Assembly (NCBI GenBank): GCA_965215445.1
Contig: CBDCDT010000002.1
Coordinates: 868,001-932,000, forward strand
Length of the DNA stretch: 64,000 nt
Source: CBDBLK01 sp965215445
Lineage (GTDB): Bacteria; Bdellovibrionota; Bacteriovoracia; Bacteriovoracales; Bacteriovoracaceae
Reading direction: 5' to 3'
Made by a program: the position numbers and the translations under genes. The notes below the pieces were generated by a model. That model was given only the letters and a program-made list of their open reading frames with translations, did not search any database and had not been told where the DNA came from. Shown piece after piece: positions 23,932-33,483 of this stretch (position 1 is its first letter; each line of letters starts with the position of its first letter).

Positions 23932-25167
23932 CTAAAATATCTCTTTGAAAACGGATCTTAAAGATTCACTAATTTTTCCGACTAGATCAATATGATTATC
24001 TTGTTTGATAAAAGTCCCATAATTTAAAGTATTATGCTTGGAGCTTTCTAAAACAAGACCAAGGACTGTTGAATATTGAGGATTTCGTATAATATCTGTC
24101 ATTCCCCCAAAAGACGTGGGGTATCCTATTTTTGTTGGTCTTTCTAAAATATATTCTCCAAGTTCAGGCAATCCTTTTATCAAGGCTCCGCCCCCGGTTA
24201 AAATAATGCCTCCAATAATTTTAGTTTCCAATCCATATTTGTTAATACTTTCTTTAATTAGAGAAAATAGTTCTTCTGCTCTACTCCCAAGAACTCTCGC
24301 AATATAATTAATTTGAATTTCTTTGGACACGGTTCCGTGCAGGCCTCGAACTTCAATATTAGTTAATTGATTTAATTCCCCTTCTAATACCAGGCCATGT
24401 TTGATTTTTATCCTTTCTGCTTCTGCATGGGGTATTTTTAAAAAAACTGCTAAATCATTAGTAAAATGATTTCCTCCAACAGGTATAACTTGCGAATGTA
24501 TGAGAGAACCTTCATGCCAAATGGCAATATCTGTTGTTCCACCCCCTATATCAACCAAAATAATTCCCATTTCTTTTTCTTCTTGTGAGAGAACTGCCTC
24601 AGAAGAAGCGATAGGTTGCAGGGTGATATGATTGGTGTGAATACCTGTTTGCTCAACACATTTAACAAGATTTTGGATGAGAGGAATAGAGCCTGTTACA
24701 ATGTGTACGCGCGCTTCGAGCCGAACGCCACACATACCTATAGGATTTCTTATGCCAGAGGTATTATCAACCCTAAATTCTTGAGGTATGACGTGAAGAA
24801 TTTCTCTGTCAGAGGGAATAACAATTGCTTTTGCTGCTTCTATAACCCTATCAATGTCGTTTTTATCAACTTCGTTATTTTTAATTGCAACTACACCAGA
24901 GCTATTAAAAGAGTGGATATGGCTTCCCGCTATACCGACAATTGCAGAATTAATATTGATTCCGGCCATAAGTCTGGCCTCTTCGATTGAATTTTTAATT
25001 GAACAAACTGTTTTATCAATGTTTACAACAGAGCCTTTTTTAAGGCCGTGAGAAGGATATGTTCCGATGCCGATTATTTCTAGTTCTTTGTTACAATTTT
25101 CTATGCCAACGATTGTGCAAACTTTCGTTGTGCCAACATCTAAACCTACGAGTATTTTTTGATTCAT
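23932..25167 (-). CDS. ftsA: Cell-division protein FtsA
   Basis: 411 residues. Actin-like protein that anchors FtsZ to the membrane and recruits later division proteins. Motifs: phosphate-1 LVGLDVGTTKVCTIVG, the 1C (SHS2) subdomain, phosphate-2 ILVDIGGGTTDIAIWHEG and adenosine IILTGGGALIKGLPELG. The C-terminus SESLRSVFKEIF is the amphipathic membrane-targeting helix. An AAGGA ribosome site lies before the ATG, and a 17-base palindrome lies farther upstream. Confidence 0.97.
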   Translation of the reverse strand: MNQKILVGLDVGTTKVCTIVGIENCNKELEIIGIGTYPSHGLKKGSVVNIDKTVCSIKNSIEEARLMAGININSAIVGIAGSHIHSFNSSGVVAIKNNEVDKNDIDRVIEAAKAIVIPSDREILHVIPQEFRVDNTSGIRNPIGMCGVRLEARVHIVTGSIPLIQNLVKCVEQTGIHTNHITLQPIASSEAVLSQEEKEMGIILVDIGGGTTDIAIWHEGSLIHSQVIPVGGNHFTNDLAVFLKIPHAEAERIKIKHGLVLEGELNQLTNIEVRGLHGTVSKEIQINYIARVLGSRAEELFSLIKESINKYGLETKIIGGIILTGGGALIKGLPELGEYILERPTKIGYPTSFGGMTDIIRNPQYSTVLGLVLESSKHNTLNYGTFIKQDNHIDLVGKISESLRSVFKEIF

Positions 25168-25191
25168 TGAGATTCCTTTCTCGTTCTTTAG

Positions 25192-25208
25192 GTTAGAATC
25201 ATTCTAAC
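25192..25208. promoter_or_regulatory. Perfect 17-base palindrome upstream of ftsA
   Basis: GTTAGAATCATTCTAAC, arms of 8 bases around one C, 25 bases before the ftsA start in the ftsQ-ftsA gap. There is no T-run after it on the minus strand, so it is more likely a protein-binding site than a terminator. Confidence 0.45.
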
Positions 25209-25258
25209 GTCTTATTAAAGATTAACTCCTTGAGCATAAGTTTAATATTACTAAAATT

Positions 25259-26032
25259 CTAAAATTTACCATTAAATTTGACAACTATTTTGTCTATATT
25301 GGTAAGGTTTATTATTGTTGGGATTTTTTGCTCAGTTTTCATATACTCCATTATTTTTTGAAGTTTGATAATTTTATTTCTCCATTCGTTTTTTCCAAAA
25401 AAAATAGATGAAGGTCTGTTATTAATACTGAGGATAAGTATTAATTCTCTATTATTAATAACAATTTCCGATAATTTTTTTCTGAAATTAGAAGAAGTCT
25501 TTTTTATCATCTTGGATATCCGAATTGGAATTTTAGTATTTATCTCATTAATAGGCAGGGTTAGATAGGGGAGTGGTTGGGTCAATTTTTCTTCTGCCCT
25601 TAAAAAAACTTCGTAGGTGGGATCAAGTAATTTTCCATTTTGAGTTAAGATCGCCTCATGGCCGTTGGAATTGTCTTTTTTATGAATTTGAACCTTCATT
25701 AAAGGAACTGGACATTGAAATTTAAATTTTAAAAAATTTTTGAGAGGATCAAAACTGACTTTATAATTACTTATAAAATGATTTTCTAAAAGATTTTCTT
25801 TTATTATTTGGTTTTTAATTTTTCCTAGAGATCGAGTTTTTTCAAATGTTTTAATCAATTTTAATATTAGAGTACCGGAAGGTCGAGAAGGGCATTTTCC
25901 AAAATTAGTCTGATATCTAACTTTTGTGATTGTATTTGGTAGAGCTATAAAAGATTTTAAGTTTTTAGGATATAAAATTATGGAAAAAATACTAATGTTT
26001 AATAGGCAAGATAGTTTACAAAACTTTTTCAT
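25259..26032 (-). CDS. ftsQ: Divergent cell-division protein FtsQ
   Basis: 257 residues. FtsQ is a bitopic inner-membrane protein that links FtsL/FtsB to the divisome. One N-terminal hydrophobic stretch (about 7-22) is followed by a weakly conserved periplasmic part: a POTRA-like region, then beta segments such as GHEAILTQNGKLLDPTYEV (the LVDxxG-type middle of FtsQ) and the C-terminal NLTNIDKIVVKFNGKF, which resembles the IDLRYxNGxxVxW end of FtsQ. Sequence alone is weak; the position between ftsW and ftsA is the stronger argument. It is very AT-rich and flanked by gaps of 107 and 91 bases, unusual in this otherwise tight cluster. Confidence 0.65.
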   Translation of the reverse strand: MKKFCKLSCLLNISIFSIILYPKNLKSFIALPNTITKVRYQTNFGKCPSRPSGTLILKLIKTFEKTRSLGKIKNQIIKENLLENHFISNYKVSFDPLKNFLKFKFQCPVPLMKVQIHKKDNSNGHEAILTQNGKLLDPTYEVFLRAEEKLTQPLPYLTLPINEINTKIPIRISKMIKKTSSNFRKKLSEIVINNRELILILSINNRPSSIFFGKNEWRNKIIKLQKIMEYMKTEQKIPTIINLTNIDKIVVKFNGKF

Positions 26033-26139
26033 CCAACTTAAAGGATACTTACTTTATTTTTAATGTAAATGCTTATGACTAAAAATTTAAGATTCTTTCT
26101 GATTTATTTAATCAAAAATAGATTTAAATTTTTTTTATA

Positions 26140-27258
26140 TTACAATATATTATCTTGTTTCTTTTGATCTCTTACTGAGGCAGCAATAAGTCCGATGGCA
26201 AAGAAATTGGCCATTAAGGACGAGCCACCAGCACTTATAAAAGGCAGATTCAGGCCTTTGGTTGGCAAAAGGCCCAAGGTTACTGCCATATTGAGAGATA
26301 CTTGAAGGCCAATAATTGATATAATTGAAGAAACCAAGATATAAGATTGACGATTTTTTGTATAAATCGCAATACAAAATCCAAAATATAAAATTAAGAA
26401 AAATAACCCTACCAAGATAATTATGCCTACGAAGCCAAGTTCTTCTCCTATGACTGAAAAAATAAAATCATTATGGGCCTCGGGTAAGTAAAATAATTTT
26501 TCGTTAGAGTTCCCAAGGCCTTTGCCAAAGATAGAGCCGTTTGCAAAGGCCAAATAAGATTGAATAATTTGAAACCCTGAAGTTTGGGGATTCTTCCAAG
26601 GGTCTAAGTAAGCAAATAGCCGCCTTACTCTATAAGGGCTTGCTATGAGTATTGGAATAATTAAAAGTATTCCACTGATTAAAGATCTGTAAAAATATTT
26701 GCGAGGAAAATTGGAAAAAAAGCAGACTAAAGTTAAAGAAGAAAGATAAATAAAAAAACCTCCAAAATCAGGTTGGTAAAGAAGCAGCCCCGGGGGAAGA
26801 AAGAGCAATATTCCATAAGCAATTCTTTCTTTTTTTTTGTAGATAAAGAAATTATCAAAATAGGTAACCGCAGATATTAGGCCTGTATATTTAACAAATT
26901 CACCTGGTTGAAAGCTAAAAGGCCCAATTTTTAGCCAGCGTTGTGCTCCTTTCATAGAAATTCCTAGTCCAGGAATGAAAACTAGTACGAGCAAAATAAT
27001 AAAAACGATGTTGATAAAATGACCATATTTTAGCCAAAATGAAATTTTTGTTTTGGAAATGATTAAAACTGAAAAGATGCTAATCATAAGAACTTGAAGT
27101 TGTTTGTAAAAATAGTAGGTTGACGACCCAAAGATTTCTTTAGCATAGATAAAGCTTGCGCTGTAGACCATAATTAAACCTATTAGGCAAACAAACATCA
27201 GGAAAAAAAGAAGATATTTTAAGCATTTGTCTTGCTTATAGGTATTTTCCAAGCTCAT
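26140..27258 (-). CDS. ftsW: Septal peptidoglycan glycosyltransferase FtsW
   Basis: 372 residues. SEDS-family polytopic membrane protein that polymerises glycan strands at the septum with FtsI. About ten TM segments. Landmarks: IGLIMVYSASFIYAKE at the start, PGLGISMKGAQRWLKIGPF, QPGEFVKYTGL, the LPEAHNDFIFSVIGEELGF motif around the catalytic region, and the final LPFISAGGSSLMANF. Length fits the family (E. coli 414, many 370-390). murG, which often follows, is absent; ftsQ comes next. Confidence 0.96.
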   Translation of the reverse strand: MSLENTYKQDKCLKYLLFFLMFVCLIGLIMVYSASFIYAKEIFGSSTYYFYKQLQVLMISIFSVLIISKTKISFWLKYGHFINIVFIILLVLVFIPGLGISMKGAQRWLKIGPFSFQPGEFVKYTGLISAVTYFDNFFIYKKKERIAYGILLFLPPGLLLYQPDFGGFFIYLSSLTLVCFFSNFPRKYFYRSLISGILLIIPILIASPYRVRRLFAYLDPWKNPQTSGFQIIQSYLAFANGSIFGKGLGNSNEKLFYLPEAHNDFIFSVIGEELGFVGIIILVGLFFLILYFGFCIAIYTKNRQSYILVSSIISIIGLQVSLNMAVTLGLLPTKGLNLPFISAGGSSLMANFFAIGLIAASVRDQKKQDNIL

Positions 27259-27324
27259 ATATCCATATTACTGGATTTTTGGTCTACATGAAATTTTGGT
27301 TAGCAAAGAACAGGGTAAGGGGCC

Positions 27325-28707
27325 TTACAATTGGTAAACAAGTTTTTTGTAGTAGTTGCCTCGTTCCTCAAAATCTCGGAAAGAATCAGTTGCGGGAGCA
27401 CCAGGGGAAAGGACAATGACATCCCCATTTCTGGATTTTTGATAAGCGAGAAGTACAGATTCCTCGAAAGAGCCTACTATAAATGTTTGCCCACGGATTC
27501 CAAGGGAGCGGTTTAAGCGTTCTTTGCTTTCTCCAACGAGAACCAAAACCCGACAATTTTCAGCCACTTCTTCTGCATAGGGCTCATATTCCATTTCTTC
27601 TATATCTTTTCCGCCCGCTATGAGGATAATTGGACGTTTAAAGGCATCGAGGCTTTCAACCATATCCTCCATATTGGTAGATTTCGAGTCATTGTAAAAA
27701 GAAACACCATTTTTTTCCATGAGAAATTCGAGTCGATGAGGTATTCCCGGGAACTTTTCAATGCATTTTTGGATTGATCGATCGGATATATCCAAGGATT
27801 TGCAGGCAGTAATTGCAGATAAGAGATTTTCTCGATTTTTTTGACCAATAATCCGCATTATATTTACTTTAAATTCAGAATGGTAATTTATATTGGAGTG
27901 AATCCTTTTGTTATGAAAATGAGTTCCTTGAACTTCGTTCATAATTTCCTGGTTAATAAAAGATTTTCTTGAATACCAATAAACTTGGTGGTTGGTATTT
28001 TTAAAGAAAATATTGTTGGCCAATTTATCGTAATTAACAATAAGGATTCCATTTGGAGCAAGATTTCTAATGATTGATAGTTTTGTTTCCATATAATCGC
28101 TGATGGATTCAAAATGATTTTTGGGATAATCTTCTGCAATATTGGTGAAAATGACTAATTTGGGACGGAAATTTTCTAGTCTTCTCATTTGAATTGCTGA
28201 AACTTCAATAATGGCGTAGTCAATTTCATCTCGATCGGGAAGCATTGCCAATTCAATGAAGGGACTTTCACTTGTGCCACCAACAAAGACATTTTTACCT
28301 TCAAGTTTCAAGGTAAAACCAATCATATGTGCCACAGTAGTTCGTCCATAGCTACCACAAACAGCAATAATCGGTTTGTCACATAATTCATTTCCTAACG
28401 CAAATTCAGAATAAACAATTTTGCCTGCGTTCCTTGCAATTTGTAATTGAGGGAGATTGGGATTTACTGCGGATGAATAAATTACAATATCAGCTTCAAG
28501 AAAGTCTTCCTCTCTATGTTCCCCAAACGTCATTTCTGGAGTCAATTGAAGTTTTTTTAACTTTTTAGCGGCCTTATTAAGGTCGAAGATCGGTTTAATG
28601 TCAGTGACTTTAATTTTGCATTCCAAACGATTAAAGAAATTAATTAAAGCAAATCCCGTTTTTCCAATACCGACAATGAGAACCTTTTTGTGACGAAATT
28701 TTTCCAT
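27325..28707 (-). CDS. murD: MurD-like UDP-N-acetylmuramoyl-L-alanine:D-glutamate ligase with altered ATP site
   Basis: 460 residues. MurD adds D-Glu to UDP-MurNAc-L-Ala in the cytoplasm. The fold and order fit MurD: N-terminal Rossmann LIVGIGKTGFA, central ATPase, GIPHRLEFL, NDSKSTN and LIAGGKD, then SPGAPATDSFRDFEERG. Several otherwise strongly conserved spots differ: the P-loop reads CGSYGRTT with Arg122 (codon CGA) in place of the ATP-binding Lys, the LSSFQ segment is VSAIQ, and DHLDRH is DYPKNH. The carbamylated-lysine position (YMETK, Lys209) is kept. It sits where murD belongs, 7 bases after mraY. Either a working but diverged enzyme, or a remnant helped by another ligase elsewhere. 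Confidence 0.85.
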   Translation of the reverse strand: MEKFRHKKVLIVGIGKTGFALINFFNRLECKIKVTDIKPIFDLNKAAKKLKKLQLTPEMTFGEHREEDFLEADIVIYSSAVNPNLPQLQIARNAGKIVYSEFALGNELCDKPIIAVCGSYGRTTVAHMIGFTLKLEGKNVFVGGTSESPFIELAMLPDRDEIDYAIIEVSAIQMRRLENFRPKLVIFTNIAEDYPKNHFESISDYMETKLSIIRNLAPNGILIVNYDKLANNIFFKNTNHQVYWYSRKSFINQEIMNEVQGTHFHNKRIHSNINYHSEFKVNIMRIIGQKNRENLLSAITACKSLDISDRSIQKCIEKFPGIPHRLEFLMEKNGVSFYNDSKSTNMEDMVESLDAFKRPIILIAGGKDIEEMEYEPYAEEVAENCRVLVLVGESKERLNRSLGIRGQTFIVGSFEESVLLAYQKSRNGDVIVLSPGAPATDSFRDFEERGNYYKKLVYQL

Positions 28708-28714
28708 TAAAGCT

Positions 28715-29791
28715 TTACCTCATTTTTAAAGTTGCAACTGAAATTAGTGCCAAAAAAAGACTAATAATCCAAAATCTTACAATAACTTTTGGTTCAGGCC
28801 ATCCTTTAAGTTCAAAATGGTGATGAATAGGTGCCATAAGAAGAACTCTTTTTTTGCGCAATTTATAGGAAACGACCTGTACTATCACAGAAACAGTTTC
28901 TATAACAAAAATGCCTCCAATGATGGTAAAAAGAAGTTCATTTTTACTAATAACAGCAATAACCCCGAGAACTCCCCCTAAGGAGAGGGAACCCACGTCG
29001 CCCATAAAAACCTGGGCCGGATAGGAATTGTACCAGAGAAACCCTACTCCTGCGCCTACTATGGCCATACAAAGGACGGTAAGCTCACCAGCATTTTCGA
29101 TATAAGGGATATAGAGGTAGGTGGCAAGTTCATTGTGCCCAGCAGTGTAGGCGAGTACTCCTAAACTTGCAGCACTCGTCATAATAGGGCCGATGGCCAA
29201 TCCATCTAGTCCATCAGTCAAGTTAACAGCGTTTGATGTACCGACAATAACGAGAACAAGAAAAATAAGGTAGAATTGGCCCATATCGAAGAGGGGTTCT
29301 TTCAAAAAAGGCACATAGAGCATTGTGTCGATTGCTTCGTACTGGATCAAAAATATCCCGACCCCAAGAGCAATAAGAATTTGCCAAAAAAGCTTGCCTT
29401 TGACGCTAATGCCCTTACTGTTTTTCTTTAAAACTTTGAGATAATCATCTATCAGGCCGAGGAAAAAATAGGAACTGAAAACGACTAATGTTGCAATAAC
29501 TGTGTATGGATGAAAATTACCGCATAAAATAAATGCCAGTAAAATGGAACCGAAAACGAATATTCCGCCCATCGTTGGAGTTCCGGCCTTTTTAAAATGA
29601 GATTTGGGCCCAGAGTCTCTTACGACCTGGCCAAATTGCCACTTTTTCATTGAGGCAATGAAGAATTTTCCCCACATAATGCTTATTCCGGCCGCGACTA
29701 GGAAAGAAATAATCGACCTAAAGGTGATATAACGGAAGATATTAAAAGTTGATATTTCTTGACTCAATGGGTAGAGAAAATGGTACAGCAT
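28715..29791 (-). CDS. mraY: Phospho-N-acetylmuramoyl-pentapeptide transferase MraY
   Basis: 358 residues, typical (E. coli 360). Integral inner-membrane enzyme that moves phospho-MurNAc-pentapeptide to undecaprenyl phosphate, giving lipid I. About ten TM helices. Family motifs: the GTPTMGGIF loop, FLGLIDDYLKV with the catalytic Asp pair, VNLTDGLDGLAIGP, VFMGDVGSLSLGG, and the polar loop LMAPIHHHFELKGW. It starts 14 bases after murF ends. Confidence 0.98.
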   Translation of the reverse strand: MLYHFLYPLSQEISTFNIFRYITFRSIISFLVAAGISIMWGKFFIASMKKWQFGQVVRDSGPKSHFKKAGTPTMGGIFVFGSILLAFILCGNFHPYTVIATLVVFSSYFFLGLIDDYLKVLKKNSKGISVKGKLFWQILIALGVGIFLIQYEAIDTMLYVPFLKEPLFDMGQFYLIFLVLVIVGTSNAVNLTDGLDGLAIGPIMTSAASLGVLAYTAGHNELATYLYIPYIENAGELTVLCMAIVGAGVGFLWYNSYPAQVFMGDVGSLSLGGVLGVIAVISKNELLFTIIGGIFVIETVSVIVQVVSYKLRKKRVLLMAPIHHHFELKGWPEPKVIVRFWIISLFLALISVATLKMR

Positions 29792-29805
29792 GGGCTGGTT
29801 GGCCT

Positions 29806-31209
29806 TCAGGGAGTAGGGAAAACAAAATTTTCACTCTTTATACCCAGGCACGACTCTAGTTGTAAAGCACGGCTCCCCTTGAGAAAGAATATTTCGTACT
29901 TCATAAGAAATTTTGGCCAATCCTTTTTAAACTCCTTTATATCGCTATAAGTATTTATTTTATTGGCCAGGCCTTCTTGGAAGGATTTGGCATATTTTCC
30001 TATAAAGACGACGTTGGGATATTTTTGTGCTTGTATGTGTTGACCTAGGTGTTTATGGAATTTTTCGCTTTCTTTTCCTAATTCTTTCATCTCTCCAATA
30101 ATAAGAAGAATTTTATGCTTGGGGGTAGCTTGGGTTTCTTCCATGAAGCTTTGCAGTGATGCTTTCATTGAAGCAGGGTTTGAGTTATATGCATCTAAAA
30201 AAATTTTTTTCCCTGAAATATTATGCCAGAAACCACGATTCCTATCTTGAATTTTAAAGCTGGATGCGGCCTTTTCCAGTTTTTTGGTATCATTTGGAAA
30301 TAATAATATTGCCAGAAGGAATGTTTGCGCAATATTGATAAAATTATGGTCACCATAAATCGAGTCATTAAAAATAGTGTATTTGTTTTTAGCATTATAA
30401 ACGCTTAAACAGTTTTTTTCTCTTTTAAACGAATAATCTCCAGTTTGCCCAATGCCAACAGTTTTATATTCTCCATTTAGCTTGGATAAAAAGAGGTCGT
30501 CATTAAAAAATACCAATGGGCCTTTTTTCTGATTTTTTTTTATCCACCTAAAGAGAGCAGTTTTTTCAAAAAAAACACCCTCTAAGTTTTTGAGGAATTC
30601 TAAATGAGCCGGGCCTATGTTGGTAATAAGGCCTGCTGATGGATCTGATATTTTACAGAGTAATTCAATTTCTCCAGGGTGGTTCGTTCCCATTTCTATG
30701 ATTGCTACTTTGTGGTGTTTTTCTAATCCAAAAAGAGTCAGAGGAACTCCTATATGATTATTAAGATTTCCTTTTGTGCAATAGACATTATTTCCAAGCA
30801 CTCCTTTTAGTATATGAACAAGCATTTCTTTGTTGGTTGTTTTTCCACTGGAGCCAGTCAATCCAATCAAAATTCTACTATCACTCTGCCATAATTTTGA
30901 CCATAGACCGGCCAATTCTTGCATAAATTCAAGTGTATTTTTTACTATCACCAGAGAAACATTTTTTATCTCAGATTTGTTGATATGAAATGAATTATCT
31001 ACAATAACAACACGACTATCTTTTTCGATGGCCTGTTTAATAAAGTTGTGTCCATCAAAACGCGGGCCACGGAGACAAATAAATGTATTGTGATTATCAA
31101 TGCTTCTCGTATCAATAGATAAACTTAATTCTGAAGGCAGTTTTATCCCTTCCATTCTTATGAAATTTTTGCATTTTTCAACTAAAAAACTAGGAACCAT
31201 TTGAATCAC
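29806..31209 (-). CDS. murF: UDP-MurNAc-tripeptide:D-Ala-D-Ala ligase MurF
   Basis: 467 residues. Adds D-Ala-D-Ala to the UDP-MurNAc-tripeptide. The N-terminal UDP-binding domain has LSIDTRSI and FICLRGPRFDGHNFI. The ATPase domain has an intact P-loop GLTGSSGKTT, then NNHIGVPLTLF, IIEMGTNHPGEI and ITNIGPAHLEFL. The C-terminal domain includes FLDAYNSNPASMKASL and ILLIGEMKELGKES. Unlike its neighbour MurD, all signature residues are canonical. murE, which normally precedes it, is absent; ftsI lies 14 bases upstream. Confidence 0.97.
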   Translation of the reverse strand: MIQMVPSFLVEKCKNFIRMEGIKLPSELSLSIDTRSIDNHNTFICLRGPRFDGHNFIKQAIEKDSRVVIVDNSFHINKSEIKNVSLVIVKNTLEFMQELAGLWSKLWQSDSRILIGLTGSSGKTTNKEMLVHILKGVLGNNVYCTKGNLNNHIGVPLTLFGLEKHHKVAIIEMGTNHPGEIELLCKISDPSAGLITNIGPAHLEFLKNLEGVFFEKTALFRWIKKNQKKGPLVFFNDDLFLSKLNGEYKTVGIGQTGDYSFKREKNCLSVYNAKNKYTIFNDSIYGDHNFINIAQTFLLAILLFPNDTKKLEKAASSFKIQDRNRGFWHNISGKKIFLDAYNSNPASMKASLQSFMEETQATPKHKILLIIGEMKELGKESEKFHKHLGQHIQAQKYPNVVFIGKYAKSFQEGLANKINTYSDIKEFKKDWPKFLMKYEIFFLKGSRALQLESCLGIKSENFVFPTP

Positions 31210-31223
31210 TCGAGGGTTTAAAA

Positions 31224-33137
31224 TTAATCATATGATGGAGGTGTATGGAAAAGTTGAACCAAACTTTCTTTCGATATTATTTTATTAGGAGGAGGGATTT
31301 GCTTTTCAACAAGGCCCGCTCCTTCATGAGTTAAAATAATGTCATATTTATCTGCTAGATTTATAGCGCTTATTTTGTCTAATCCCAAAAAATTGGGAAT
31401 TCTATCTTCACCAAACTCTCTTTTTGAGTTTTTTTCTATTGGAATGGTACGAATAGTTTTTAAATTATCTTTTTGATTGTCTATCGCAAATTTTTTAAAA
31501 TATTGGTTTTTGTAAAACATATATTCAGCTACTTGCTTAAAAATTGGCCCTGCTACAATATTCCCATAATGGTGGTCTTTGGGGTCATCTATATAGACGT
31601 AAATAACATATTTTCGATTTACATTAGTCGGGAAACCTATAAAGCCAGAAATGTATCCCCTGTATCCCCCGTTGGGGTTTGCTTTCTGTGCCGTGCTTGT
31701 TTTTCCTGCAATTTTAAAAAGATTCATTTTTGCTTGACCACCAGTTCCTGATTCAACAGCATCAACGAGCATAAGTTCCATCTTTTTAGCAGTATCAGGG
31801 TTTATAATTCTTACAGGTTTTCGATTCTTATTTTTATCCTTAATAAGGGTTGGAGGATAATAATTTCCTCCATTGGCTATTGTTGCATAGGCCGAAAGCA
31901 TTTGAATTCCTGTTGTGGCCACTCCTTGACCGAAACTAATATTAGATAAACTTAATGGGGAAACATTTTCTTTTTCATTAAAAATTCCACGTGATTCTCC
32001 TGGTATTTCGATTCCAGTCCTTTGCCCAAATTTGAATTTTTTTATAGTTCTTTGTAATTTCGGGTAGGTTAAATCAAAAGCAATTTTAGTAACTCCAATA
32101 TTGGAGCTGTATTTGAGTATTTCAGAAACACTAAGCCATTCATAAGTACTTTTAGATTCGGCCTCATTTATAATATGATTTCCAATTTTTAGCTTCCCTT
32201 TTTCACAATAATATGAAGTAGTTGGACTTATAATTTTATTTTCTAATGCTGAAACGATAGTAAATATTTTGAAAGTAGAACCTGGCTCAATAGGGTCTGT
32301 AACAAAAGAAAGTTTGCGGTCTTCAATTTTTGAAGAATTGAGGTTATTTGGGTTAAAATTTGGATAATTGGCCATCGCCAATATTTCTCCTTGAGACGCA
32401 TCTATGATTCCTATACCTCCCCTAAGCGCTTCCCTTAAAATAACCATTTCTTTTAAATATTTTTCTGCAATTGCTTGAAGTTCTTTGTCGATAGATAGAA
32501 AAAGATTTTCTCCTTGAGATTTGATTTCTTGGCTTTCAAATCTGATTGGCCTTCCCTTGGCATCCTTAATATATTTAACAATTTTTGGTTTGCCACGAAG
32601 CTCTTCATCAAACTTATATTCAATACCTGAAAGCCCTACGTTATCAACTCCCACAAAACCAATAATTTGGGAAGCTACTTCATTATTAGGATAAATCCTT
32701 TTAGGAACTGCATCTATATAAATACCTTTTAATTTTTTTATGGAGGCCACTTGTTTTTTACTTAGTGGAATTTTTCTGGCCAACCAAGTGTAACGATTTC
32801 TAGTTTTAACTTTTTTGATAATTTTTTTGTAGTTAAGATTAGGGACAATTTTTGCTAAAGCTTTATAGGGCCTAAAATCATTTTTAAGTTGTTTTGGAAT
32901 AGTAAAAATTGAGTAGGTCTGGACATTGAGCGCCAGAGGGTGCCCGTTTCGATCGTATATATTTCCTCGTTTTGGATAGATTTTTATTTCTCTAAAAATT
33001 TGGCTATAAGAGCGTTCCAATAATTCTTTTTTATCAATAATTTGAACTTTAAAGGCCTTGCCTATGACAATAAGAAAGAGGAGTGCAAAACAGGAAAGAA
33101 CAAATAATATTTTGTGTTTATTACTTTCTGTAGACAT
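31224..33137 (-). CDS. ftsI: Septal transpeptidase FtsI (PBP3) with PASTA domain
   Basis: 637 residues. Class B penicillin-binding protein that cross-links septal peptidoglycan. One N-terminal TM helix (about 9-28), a dimerisation domain beginning with RGNIYDRNG, and a transpeptidase domain with catalytic S287 in EPGSTFK, the SSN motif (344-346) and GKTSTAQ, where the third motif is KTS rather than KTG. A C-terminal PASTA-like domain (about 575-637, RIPNFLGLDKISAINLADKY) is present, as in many Gram-positive and deltaproteobacteria-type homologues but not E. coli FtsI. Confidence 0.95.
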   Translation of the reverse strand: MSTESNKHKILFVLSCFALLFLIVIGKAFKVQIIDKKELLERSYSQIFREIKIYPKRGNIYDRNGHPLALNVQTYSIFTIPKQLKNDFRPYKALAKIVPNLNYKKIIKKVKTRNRYTWLARKIPLSKKQVASIKKLKGIYIDAVPKRIYPNNEVASQIIGFVGVDNVGLSGIEYKFDEELRGKPKIVKYIKDAKGRPIRFESQEIKSQGENLFLSIDKELQAIAEKYLKEMVILREALRGGIGIIDASQGEILAMANYPNFNPNNLNSSKIEDRKLSFVTDPIEPGSTFKIFTIVSALENKIISPTTSYYCEKGKLKIGNHIINEAESKSTYEWLSVSEILKYSSNIGVTKIAFDLTYPKLQRTIKKFKFGQRTGIEIPGESRGIFNEKENVSPLSLSNISFGQGVATTGIQMLSAYATIANGGNYYPPTLIKDKNKNRKPVRIINPDTAKKMELMLVDAVESGTGGQAKMNLFKIAGKTSTAQKANPNGGYRGYISGFIGFPTNVNRKYVIYVYIDDPKDHHYGNIVAGPIFKQVAEYMFYKNQYFKKFAIDNQKDNLKTIRTIPIEKNSKREFGEDRIPNFLGLDKISAINLADKYDIILTHEGAGLVEKQIPPPNKIISKESLVQLFHTPPSYD

Positions 33138-33170
33138 CGTTTATTTTAGTTTGAATAGTTCTCATAAGAT

Positions 33171-33458
33171 TTAATTTTGAGGTATAATAATAATTTGTTT
33201 TTGTTTTGGTTGCCTTAACTTATATTTCTTTGCGAAACTTTTTAGTCGATTACTGCTCAGAAGCTTCGCTTTTTTTACCTTTAACTCTTTATTCTCTAAA
33301 ACAACCTTTTCCATATCTTTATTGACAAAAGCTATTTTATAGCCAATTTCAACATTATTCATACGAAATAGAACAAGTAAGGTACCCAAGGCACTAAAGA
33401 CTAGAATTAATGGAAAGACATTAGAGTTAAAAAATAATCTTAGTGCAGTAAATTTCAA
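33171..33458 (-). CDS. ftsL: Cell-division protein FtsL
   Basis: 95 residues. A short bitopic protein: cytoplasmic N-terminus, one TM helix (about 14-31, VFPLILVFSALGTLLVLF), then a leucine-zipper-like coiled coil (about 45-75) and a short tail containing LKSFAKKYKLRQPKQ, the usual FtsL membrane-distal motif. FtsL conserves little sequence, so size, topology and position between rsmH and ftsI carry the call. It forms the FtsQLB complex. Confidence 0.85.
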   Translation of the reverse strand: MKFTALRLFFNSNVFPLILVFSALGTLLVLFRMNNVEIGYKIAFVNKDMEKVVLENKELKVKKAKLLSSNRLKSFAKKYKLRQPKQKQIIIIPQN

Positions 33459-33483
33459 TTTTTTCTATCTCCTAAACTTATGA

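Noticed and set aside
31224..33137. FtsI third motif KTS instead of KTG as a sign of inactivity
   Set aside because: The Ser/Thr-Lys catalytic pair and SSN are intact and variation at the third residue of this motif is tolerated in penicillin-binding proteins.
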